Positions 1 to 5,885 of a DNA stretch of 9,908 bases are shown in pieces. Origin of the DNA: Tannerella sp. Its GTDB lineage: Bacteria; Bacteroidota; Bacteroidia; Bacteroidales; Tannerellaceae. The notes below the pieces were generated by a model that made no database searches, was not told where the DNA came from, and was given only the letters and a program-made list of their open reading frames with translations. The stretch covers positions 1 to 9,908 of the forward strand of contig JAITDQ010000183.1 in assembly GCA_031282485.1 (NCBI GenBank), written 5' to 3'. Each line of letters begins with the position of its first letter. Within the stretch, counting starts at the first letter, position 1. Both the position numbers and the translations under genes were made by a program.

Positions 1-114
1 GGGTATGTATTCACTTATATGGGCGTCCGTAGAAGGAACGATGAACGCCTGCAGGTTCTTTTCCCGCATATAATCGCGCAAAAGCGCAAGTCTCCGGTTC
101 GTCTGATTTTCCAT
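1..114 (-). CDS. Xaa-Pro aminopeptidase (aminopeptidase P family), N-terminal fragment cut by window edge
   Basis: Translating the minus strand from the ATG at 114 gives 38 open codons that run off the left edge. The fragment has an RLALLRDYM segment (residues 8-16), then LQAFIVPSTDAHISEY (21-36). This matches the creatinase-like N-terminal domain of aminopeptidase P enzymes, where an L-R-x-x-M helix leads into a strand ending in I-P-S-T-D-x-H-x-S-E-Y. Full-length members are two-metal peptidases that release the N-terminal residue from peptides with proline at position 2. The metal-binding C-terminal domain lies outside the window, so catalytic competence cannot be judged. No signal peptide is seen, so it is probably cytoplasmic. 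It starts 23 nt after the stop of the 431-codon gene, suggesting co-transcription. The upstream GAGAGAAAACA is only weakly SD-like. The family call is from the short N-terminal motif alone but the motif is distinctive. Confidence 0.8.
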   Translation of the reverse strand, partial: MENQTNRRLALLRDYMREKNLQAFIVPSTDAHISEYIP

Positions 115-137
115 TGTTTTCTCTCATTTTTAATCTG

Positions 138-1433
138 TCATTCCACACTGTCCCGAATTGTCTCTTTCAACAGCGATGTCCTCTGTTTGAGCCTGTCCAA
201 ATAATTTTTCACAAACATGGTTTTGTCCATATCAATCGGATATTCGTCCTCTTCGAACATCTGCTCAAACGCTACTTTTGTCGGCCATATATTTGATTCT
301 GTAAAAGCCTGTTTCAACAGGGGGATTTTTTCAAAATCTACTGTCAGCAAAAAGCTTATCTTATCCATTCCCAGATGAACGATTTCGTCCCTGTTCAGCG
401 GAAGCAGTTCATGCAGTTTTTTTCCCTCCGGCGTATTATCGCCTGTCAGCGGCAAAAATGTGCTTACTACAATATCGTTTTCATGAACAAAAAATGCAAA
501 ATACCCCACCGCCCGTTCTTCGTCTATCAAACATGCAAATAAAGCGCTATTCCCCACTGTCACCACTTGCAGCGCATTAGTGAACGATGACTGTATCAAA
601 AGATTCCGGTTTGACGGGTCAACGGCGTCCAGGCGTTCTTTGAATCGCTGCAGTGCATGTGACTGTATGTAAATATTCATTGTTTCGTTTTCCTTTGCTT
701 CCGGATAAATCCTGTTACGTGCAACCATCGCAGGTCCCGGCACATAGAATCCGTCGGCAGTCATAAACAGACGGTATGCTTTGCGCCTGATACCGTTATG
801 AACAAACATTTTCGATTCGCTTTCCCGGGTCGTCAGCAGGAACGTCAGTTTATTGAGAGACCATCCGTCACGCTTTCTTATTCCGGTTTCAAAGTCATAT
901 TCGTATCCGTACATGCGATAGGTTACCCTTGAATAGCACCTTGTCCAGTACCATATATTATCCATGACCTCTTTAAATGCGGTTTCCAGTATTCGATCGC
1001 CGTCAAATTTTTCAAATATCCGCCTGGCCGCTTCCGCCTGCGGAGTGCCTGCGACAAAAGCATTTTCCTTGTAGTAGTCCGACAGGTTTCCAAGAAAAGT
1101 CAATCCGTAAGTAGCGAGTTCCATGTACGTGAGTTGATTTTCCGGTTTGCCCCAGTAATGAGTTTTCATAAATCGATACGTATCATTATTAATGTTCCTC
1201 ACATACTGGCGCGGCACGGTTCTCTCCTTTTTCGCCTTAACGTCCGGCTGATCGTAACAAACCCACAGAAGTATTTCTTTTTGTTTTTTTGTAAAAACAT
1301 CAATCAGTTCCGGCTCCAAATCATAGTGCCGCAGTATCTTTTTTGCGACAAGATAACCGCGTTCCTGCTGCGACCGCTCAACCTTTTTTGACGGTACACT
1401 TCTGTTTGGCGTATATTTTTTATTCTTTGCCAT
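138..1433 (-). CDS. Conserved-looking hypothetical protein, 431 aa, with S-H-A-x-x-R-x-x-E-R motif
   Basis: I do not recognise this protein. It has no signal peptide or membrane segment, so it is probably cytoplasmic. The first 35 residues are Lys/Arg-rich (MAKNKKY onward). A middle region (about 80-250) is rich in aromatic and charged residues, for example WYWTRCYSRVTYRMYGYEYD at 161-180. The most distinctive segment is SHALQRFKER at 258-267, followed by alternating hydrophobic strands to about 330. That layout (His-Ala near the start of a small domain, Arg, Glu-Arg, then beta strands) resembles DUF4258/RelE-like small domains, but this is only a pattern comparison. The C-terminus is acidic (FEEDEYPIDMD, 393-403) and then basic. 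The ATG at 1433 is the first in-frame start. The gene begins 61 nt after the isomerase stop and ends 23 nt before the aminopeptidase start. It appears somewhat more AT-rich than the ruvB/GH43 region. That it is a real gene is likely; its function is unknown. Confidence 0.8.
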   Translation of the reverse strand: MAKNKKYTPNRSVPSKKVERSQQERGYLVAKKILRHYDLEPELIDVFTKKQKEILLWVCYDQPDVKAKKERTVPRQYVRNINNDTYRFMKTHYWGKPENQLTYMELATYGLTFLGNLSDYYKENAFVAGTPQAEAARRIFEKFDGDRILETAFKEVMDNIWYWTRCYSRVTYRMYGYEYDFETGIRKRDGWSLNKLTFLLTTRESESKMFVHNGIRRKAYRLFMTADGFYVPGPAMVARNRIYPEAKENETMNIYIQSHALQRFKERLDAVDPSNRNLLIQSSFTNALQVVTVGNSALFACLIDEERAVGYFAFFVHENDIVVSTFLPLTGDNTPEGKKLHELLPLNRDEIVHLGMDKISFLLTVDFEKIPLLKQAFTESNIWPTKVAFEQMFEEDEYPIDMDKTMFVKNYLDRLKQRTSLLKETIRDSVE

Positions 1434-1494
1434 AGTATTATATGCCGTGCATTGTATACATTTTTTCGTTCCAAAAACAACAGAGATGTGCCAC

Positions 1495-2388
1495 TTATTC
1501 CACTTTTGTCCAGGGGTATTTGGCCAGAAAATTGAAATCGTTTCTGCACGACGCGTAGATATCGCCTTCCGTCTCCTGCTCGACGATCAGCTCTTCCAGT
1601 CCGTATGAAGCGGCCTGTTCGAACAGCGCGTCGTAAGGCACATCACCCTGTCCCACTTCCGTGTAGCCCTGTCCTTTCTTGAAGTCGGAAGCATGCCACG
1701 AAAGAAAGCGTCCCGGATAGTTCCGCAGGTACGCCGGAATGTCCCCGCCACCATTTACCACGTGTCCAAGGTCCATCTGGAAAAATACCAGACCGGGATC
1801 CGTGTTACGGAGCAGCAGGTCGTAGATCACTTCGCCGTCCACCCGTCCAAATTCCGTGTAATGATTGTGATACCCGAACTTGATGCCGCCCGCCCTGCAC
1901 AATTCTCCGATACGGTTGAACTGTTCGGCTGTTCGCTTCACTTCGTCCGCCGTTTTTCCCGCCGGCAGGAACGACTGTGTCAATCGTTTGCCTCCGACGG
2001 CACTCATCTCGTCGATGCTTTTCTTCCAATAGTCCCATTCCCCGGACTGTACGTCGGTCGGAAGTAAACCCGTGCCGCAATGCGTACCGGAGAGTTGCAT
2101 ATTCACATCGTTCAGCATCCGGCTCCATTCTTTCAAAGGTTTTTTCAGGAACGTATGGCTATCGAAGCCATACGCTTCGGCGCAGGAATATCTCATATTC
2201 GAAAGTTTTTTTAAACATTCTTTATTGTCGGCAGGCAGCGTTTCGCGGATGCTGTATAACTGGATGCCGATCCTGTTTCTGTTTTTCACACCGGGCGCGG
2301 CAACAACCGGCCATGCCATACCTTTCATTCCGTAACACGCAATAGTTGCAGTCGCAACGCTTTTGCGAATAAAATTTCTTCTATTCAT
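1495..2388 (-). CDS. Sugar phosphate isomerase/epimerase-like TIM-barrel protein with twin-arginine-like export signal
   Basis: This 297-residue protein has the xylose-isomerase-like (AP endonuclease 2) TIM-barrel fold. Visible motifs in order are: IGIQLYSIR (40-48, first strand), AEAYGF (70-75), YHNH (173-176), QMDLGHV (204-210), WHASDFK (231-237) and LIVEQE (267-272). E71, H176, D206, H232, D235 and E270 are the kind of residues that bind the divalent metal and substrate in this family. The N-terminus, MNRRNFIRKS, has a twin-arginine-like R-R-x-F motif before a hydrophobic stretch ending near AWPVVAAPG (25-33). It is therefore probably exported to the periplasm, though no Tat genes are visible here. 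Family members act on free or oxidised (3-keto) sugars and inositols; the substrate here is not determinable. It lies downstream of trpS across a 149-nt gap and is probably not functionally tied to it. Confidence is high in the fold and low in the substrate. Confidence 0.85.
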   Translation of the reverse strand: MNRRNFIRKSVATATIACYGMKGMAWPVVAAPGVKNRNRIGIQLYSIRETLPADNKECLKKLSNMRYSCAEAYGFDSHTFLKKPLKEWSRMLNDVNMQLSGTHCGTGLLPTDVQSGEWDYWKKSIDEMSAVGGKRLTQSFLPAGKTADEVKRTAEQFNRIGELCRAGGIKFGYHNHYTEFGRVDGEVIYDLLLRNTDPGLVFFQMDLGHVVNGGGDIPAYLRNYPGRFLSWHASDFKKGQGYTEVGQGDVPYDALFEQAASYGLEELIVEQETEGDIYASCRNDFNFLAKYPWTKVE

Positions 2389-2472
2389 CTTTGCTCTATT
2401 TTTTACAGTTTATATATACTTCATGTCGTTTAAATGTCCTCATCTGTTTTCTATTAAAAGAGGGCAGCATAC

Positions 2473-2515
2473 ATCAAATTTCCGCCTTTAAGAGAAAATT
2501 ATGACCGGATTTGAT
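2473..2515 (-). other. Imperfect inverted repeat downstream of trpS (possible terminator or leader hairpin)
   Basis: The arms ATCAAAT (2473-2479) and ATTTGAT (2509-2515) are perfect complements. They are extended inward by CCG (2482-2484) pairing with CGG (2506-2508) after a 2-nt bulge, leaving a loop of 21 nt. On the minus strand the hairpin lies just after trpS, with CTCTTTT only some distance further on, so it is not a textbook rho-independent terminator. It could equally sit at the start of the isomerase leader. Folding energy was not computed. Confidence 0.25.
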
Positions 2516-2516
2516 A

Positions 2517-2524
2517 CAAATATA
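2517..2524 (-). promoter_or_regulatory. Candidate Bacteroidota -7 box upstream of the isomerase gene
   Basis: On the minus strand this reads TATATTTG, a full match to the Bacteroidota -7 consensus TAnnTTTG. It lies about 130 nt upstream of the isomerase ATG and just past the trpS stop. No TTTG -33 element is found at the expected 19-21 nt spacing, where the sequence is trpS coding end. The match may therefore be chance in AT-rich DNA. Confidence 0.3.
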
Positions 2525-2537
2525 ACGGCAATACAGG

Positions 2538-3527
2538 CTAATATGGCTTGAAACCTATTATCCGGCGTACTTCATTCAATGTTTCGGATGCGCTGGCAGA
2601 AGCTTTTTCCGCTCCGGCACGAACTACTTTGTCAAGATATGCTTCATTGGCAATCATATCACTTATACGTTCGCGGATGGGTGCGCAAAAAGCGTTAATA
2701 TCCTCAGCAAGCTGTTTTTTCATATCGCCGTAACGAATCTCACAGGTATTGTATTTCCCGTCGAAATAATCATACGTATCTTTCCCCGAAACGATTTCCA
2801 TCATCGTGAACAGATTGCGGATGGGTTCCGGCTTTTCGCTGTTTGGTTCCGTCGGGCCCGAATCGGTAACCGCATGCATCACTTTTTTACGTATCGTTTT
2901 CTCGTCATCAACCAGATAGATTGCGTTTCCTTCGCTTTTCCCCATTTTGCCGGATCCATCCAGTCCGGGAACCTTCACCGCCTTGTCGGACAAATGGAAA
3001 GAAGCCGGTTCGGGAAACAAATCCACGCCGTAAATATTATTGAAACGGCGTGCGAACTTGCGCATCATCTCCATATTCTGTTCCTGATCTTTGCCCACGG
3101 GCACTTTCACCGCCTTATGTATAATCACATCCGAAGCCATCAGCGTAGGATAAGTCAGCAAACCGGCATTCACGTTATCCGGCTGCGCGCGTACTTTTTC
3201 CTTAAACGTCGTTACACGTTCAAGTTCGCCGATGTAAGCGTTCATGTTAAGATAGAGATAGAGTTCGACGACCTCGCGCACATCGCTTTGAACATATATG
3301 GTCGCTTTTTCGGGATCGATTCCGCAGGCAAGGTATTCCGCCAAAATCGTCTTAACGCTTTGGCGCAGGTTTTCGGGATTAGGATGCGTAGTAAGCGAAT
3401 GCCAGTCGGCAATAAAGAAAAAACACTTATATTCATCCTGCATTTTCAAAAAACTTTTCACAGCTCCAAAGTAATTACCAAGGTGCAAATTACCGGTCGG
3501 TCGTATTCCGCTTGCTACAATTTCCAT
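2538..3527 (-). CDS. trpS: Tryptophanyl-tRNA synthetase
   Basis: This class I aminoacyl-tRNA synthetase charges tRNA-Trp with tryptophan using ATP in the cytoplasm. From the ATG at 3527 it is 329 residues, the usual bacterial length. The HIGH-type signature is TGNLHLGN (11-18). A tryptophan-site segment, ASDVIIH, contains D133, and VPVGKDQEQ follows (142-150). The KMSKS-type loop is KMGKS (194-198), preceded by PGLDG; the Gly replaces the first Ser of the usual motif. The frame is open for 43 more codons upstream to 3656, but that extension reads like leader DNA. A full promoter lies inside it (3558-3588), and the protein family begins at the I-x-S-G-I-R-P-T-G segment, so I choose 3527. The leader would be only about 25 nt, leaving no room for a T-box or attenuator. 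No trp biosynthesis genes are nearby. Function is essentially certain. Confidence 0.97.
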   Translation of the reverse strand: MEIVASGIRPTGNLHLGNYFGAVKSFLKMQDEYKCFFFIADWHSLTTHPNPENLRQSVKTILAEYLACGIDPEKATIYVQSDVREVVELYLYLNMNAYIGELERVTTFKEKVRAQPDNVNAGLLTYPTLMASDVIIHKAVKVPVGKDQEQNMEMMRKFARRFNNIYGVDLFPEPASFHLSDKAVKVPGLDGSGKMGKSEGNAIYLVDDEKTIRKKVMHAVTDSGPTEPNSEKPEPIRNLFTMMEIVSGKDTYDYFDGKYNTCEIRYGDMKKQLAEDINAFCAPIRERISDMIANEAYLDKVVRAGAEKASASASETLNEVRRIIGFKPY

Positions 3528-3557
3528 ATTTATTTCCAAATTATTAAAAAAACAGCG

Positions 3558-3588
3558 CAAAGATAACACAAGCCGGGAGGAATACAAA
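3558..3588 (-). promoter_or_regulatory. Bacteroidota-type promoter for trpS (TTTG-19 nt-TATCTTTG)
   Basis: On the minus strand, TTTG (3588-3585) is followed after 19 nt by TATCTTTG (3565-3558). This matches the known Bacteroidota -33/-7 consensus TTTG-N19-21-TAnnTTTG exactly. Transcription would begin about 25 nt before the ATG at 3527. The site argues against any trpS start upstream of it. Confidence 0.75.
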
Positions 3589-3703
3589 ATAAACCTGTTT
3601 ATTTTTATTTCCAGGGCGCCGTTTGTCTTCGGCGTGTATTTTGGTGTACAGGTCAAAAAGGAGCGTACCGCATTATTTCTTCAACTGATTTTTCCGCTTC
3701 TTG

Positions 3704-3751
3704 AGTTTCAATCTGGCGGGAAAAACACCGTATTCTTTTGGAATTGAAACT
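3704..3751 (-). other. 9-bp perfect inverted repeat just after the GH43 stop codon
   Basis: AGTTTCAAT (3704-3712) and ATTGAAACT (3743-3751) are exact reverse complements separated by 30 nt. The right arm lies 3 nt beyond the GH43 stop. The long loop and the lack of a T-run on the minus-strand downstream side make it a poor rho-independent terminator. It could be an mRNA 3'-end stem or chance. The rest of the 227-nt gap (3528-3754) holds the trpS promoter and a short CGCCG/CGGCG stem at 3617-3634. I see no gene in it. Confidence 0.25.
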
Positions 3752-3754
3752 TTC

Positions 3755-4798
3755 TTATTTCTTAACGAACGTCTGCGGTACGCCTTCGAATGTAATCTTC
3801 ACGGGGTTGATGAAGCCGTTGCTGTCGAACGTCAGGCGGTCGATGCATGTGACGCGGTGGTTGCCGGCGTTGTCGCCGAGCGGATGGCGGTGATAGATGA
3901 TGAAGTAATCTTCGGTTCCCGGCAGGTGTATTATCGAATGGTGTCCTGCTCCGGTGGCGACGTTTTCGTCCTGTTGCAGTATCTTGGCGATTCGTTTGAA
4001 CGGGCCGAACGGCGAATCTGCAATCGCGTATGCTACGGAGTAGTCCGGGCCGCCCCAGCCGCCTTCGCTCCACATGAAATAATATTTGCCGTTTCGCTTG
4101 AACATGAAAGGCCCTTCGACATAATTTTCGGGCGTTACTTCTTTATAGATTTCGCCGTCGTCGAACGGGACAAGCGACGTGAAATCGTCGTTTAGTCGGA
4201 CGATATTGCAGTGTCTCCAGCCGCCGTAATACATGTAATATGTTCCGTCGTCGTCGCGGAAAACGAACTGGTCGATGGGTTGCGCGCCGTTGATGATTTC
4301 GTTTATAAGCGGCCTGCCGAGCAGGTCTTTGTACGGTCCTTCCGGTTTGTCGCTGCCGGCTACGCCTATGCCGCCGATTTCGCCTTCGTGAACATCGTTG
4401 GCGCTGAAGAAGAGGTAATATTTGCTGTTTTTGCTTATGACGGCCGGCGCCCACATCGCGCGTTTCGCCCATTTTACTTCCGCTGTGTCCAGGATATTGC
4501 TGTGCTTCGTCCAGGTGATGAGGTCTTTTGACGAGAAACAGTCAAAGAAAGTCTGTTTTTCATAAACATCGCTCCACGTGGGGAATATCCAGTATGTATC
4601 GCCGTAAATGACGGCTTCGGGGTCGGCGTACCAGCCCTCGAAAACGGGATTGCCGCTCATCTGCGGCTCTTTGTTTTTATTGCCGTTGCACGAAATGAAT
4701 GTGAAAAGAAGCAGCAATATCAGTAGAGAATGGAGAATTGAGCGTTGAGAGTGAATTTCTGATTTGCCGTGCCGGTTGTTGTCGGATGAATGGGTCAT
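3755..4798 (-). CDS. GH43-type family glycoside hydrolase, predicted outer-membrane or periplasmic lipoprotein
   Basis: The 347-residue product has the five-bladed beta-propeller pattern of glycoside hydrolase family 43 (arabinofuranosidases, xylosidases and related exo- or endo-enzymes). The three expected acidic residues are visible: D59 in WYADPE (general base), D176 in QPIDQ (pKa modulator) and E228 in YVEGP (general acid). Recurring blade motifs include YWIFPT, MWAPAV (115-120), KYYLFFSA, GTYYMYYGG and KYYFMWSEGGW. GAGHHS (283-288) carries the His often found near the central metal. The N-terminus has a hydrophobic run (25-36) ending in the lipobox FISC with C37, so it is probably lipid-anchored. 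The n-region before the hydrophobic run is unusually long (about 24 residues) and contains a degenerate 7-nt repeat; there is no internal Met before residue 47, so 4798 is the only ATG. It follows ruvB by 58 nt with no promoter match. The precise substrate and subfamily cannot be read from sequence. Confidence 0.88.
   Translation of the reverse strand: MTHSSDNNRHGKSEIHSQRSILHSLLILLLLFTFISCNGNKNKEPQMSGNPVFEGWYADPEAVIYGDTYWIFPTWSDVYEKQTFFDCFSSKDLITWTKHSNILDTAEVKWAKRAMWAPAVISKNSKYYLFFSANDVHEGEIGGIGVAGSDKPEGPYKDLLGRPLINEIINGAQPIDQFVFRDDDGTYYMYYGGWRHCNIVRLNDDFTSLVPFDDGEIYKEVTPENYVEGPFMFKRNGKYYFMWSEGGWGGPDYSVAYAIADSPFGPFKRIAKILQQDENVATGAGHHSIIHLPGTEDYFIIYHRHPLGDNAGNHRVTCIDRLTFDSNGFINPVKITFEGVPQTFVKK
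4726..4753. repeat. Four degenerate heptanucleotide units in the GH43 signal-peptide codons
   Basis: On the plus strand, the units are GAGAATG, GAGAATT, GAGCGTT and GAGAGTG in direct tandem, all beginning GAG. They encode residues 16-24 of the GH43 lipoprotein, directly before its hydrophobic segment. Heptad repeats of the GAGAATT type are familiar to me from Bacteroidota intergenic DNA. Here one lies inside a reading frame. The units differ from each other by 1-3 bases, so this is an eroded repeat. Confidence 0.6.
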
Positions 4799-4856
4799 AA
4801 TTTTTTTTGATTAAGTAATGGGACAATATGTTGTTTTTTTGTGTGAATGAAGATGT

Positions 4857-5885
4857 TTAGAAGAGTGAATTTTGCTGCGGGAAACGGGGTTTTCCGAGGT
4901 GTTTGTATGCGAGGTCGGTCACTTCGCGTCCGCGCGGGGTTCGTTTGATGAATCCTTCCTGTATGAGAAACGGTTCGTATACTTCTTCGAGCGTACCGGG
5001 GTCTTCGCTTAATGCGGTGGCGAGCGTGGACAGGCCTACCGGCCCGCCGCCGAACTTGTCGATTATCGTATTCAGCAGTTTGTTATCGATCCGGTCTAAA
5101 CCGTAGCGGTCTATGTTGAGCGCTTCCAGCGAATAGCAGGCAATGGCTTTGTCGACAGCGCCGTTGCCTTTTACCTGTGCGAAGTCGCGGACGCGTCGCA
5201 GCAGGGCGTTGGCTATACGGGGCGTGCCGCGGCTGCGGCCGGCTATTTCGCGGGCGGCTTCCGGTTCGCACCGTATGCCAAGTATGGCGGCGCTCCGGAT
5301 GACGATTTTCGTAAGTGTGGCCACATCGTAATATTCGAGGTGCATGTTGATGCCGAAACGCGCACGCAGCGGACTGGTCAGGAGGCCGCTGCGCGTCGTG
5401 GCGCCGATAAGCGTAAAGGGCGACAGATCGATCTGGATTGAACGTGCACTCGGCCCCTTGTCTATCATAATGTCGATACGGTAGTCTTCCATTGCCGAAT
5501 ACAGATATTCTTCGACGATTGGGCTTAAACGGTGTATTTCGTCAATGAAAAGCACATCATTTTTGTCTAACGACGTGAGCACTCCGGCCAGATCGCCCGG
5601 TTTGTCTAATACGGGGCCGGAGGTGATTTTTATGCTTACGCCGAGTTCATTTGCGATGATATTCGACAGTGTGGTTTTCCCCAGTCCCGGAGGGCCGTGC
5701 AAAAGCACATGGTCGAGCGCTTCGCCGCGCATACGCGCTGCCGTGACGAACACGTTCAGGTTTTCCACCACTTTCGATTGCCCGCTGAAAGCGTCGAACG
5801 ACAGCGGCCTCAAGCGGTTTTCGTACTCCTTGTCGTTTTCGGGAATACGTTTTGCTTCTTCCCTTATATCGAAATCTTCTTCCAT
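4857..5885 (-). CDS. ruvB: Holliday junction branch migration DNA helicase RuvB
   Basis: RuvB forms hexameric AAA+ rings that, with RuvA, drive branch migration of Holliday junctions during homologous recombination and fork repair. The 342 residues are the usual length. Visible elements are: an N-terminal [13 protein letters not shown] segment (24-36), Walker [10 protein letters not shown] (64-72), Walker B LFIDEIH (112-118), the beta-hairpin region that contacts RuvA (about 131-150), sensor 1 GATTR (161-165), the SPLRARFG arginine-finger segment (171-178), and a C-terminal winged-helix domain with [16 protein letters not shown] (304-319). The ATG abuts the stop of the GH92 gene with no gap and has an SD-like AGGAAG six bases upstream, so translation is probably coupled. 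ruvA and ruvC are not in this window. Identity is certain; the neighbourhood is unusual. Confidence 0.98.
   Translation of the reverse strand: MEEDFDIREEAKRIPENDKEYENRLRPLSFDAFSGQSKVVENLNVFVTAARMRGEALDHVLLHGPPGLGKTTLSNIIANELGVSIKITSGPVLDKPGDLAGVLTSLDKNDVLFIDEIHRLSPIVEEYLYSAMEDYRIDIMIDKGPSARSIQIDLSPFTLIGATTRSGLLTSPLRARFGINMHLEYYDVATLTKIVIRSAAILGIRCEPEAAREIAGRSRGTPRIANALLRRVRDFAQVKGNGAVDKAIACYSLEALNIDRYGLDRIDNKLLNTIIDKFGGGPVGLSTLATALSEDPGTLEEVYEPFLIQEGFIKRTPRGREVTDLAYKHLGKPRFPQQNSLF

Noticed and set aside
1434..1494. Promoter for the 431-residue gene (TGTTTTTG on the minus strand)
   Set aside because: The second base of the -7 box does not fit TAnnTTTG and no TTTG is found at the right distance upstream.
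2874..3566. Plus-strand open frame of 230 codons opposite trpS
   Set aside because: It lies almost wholly antisense to a certain trpS gene, has no recognisable motif, and its coding pattern is explained by the codon structure of the opposite strand.
3617..3634. CGCCG/CGGCG stem with 8-nt loop as a terminator for GH43
   Set aside because: Only five base pairs and no T-run follows on the minus strand.
3528..3656. 43-codon N-terminal extension of trpS
   Set aside because: It contains a full promoter match and AT-rich leader DNA, and TrpRS proteins begin at the ATG at 3527.
3701..4195. Plus-strand open frame of 164 codons at the end of the GH43 gene
   Set aside because: Most of it is antisense to GH43 codons and the start lies in the intergenic inverted repeat; no recognisable domain.
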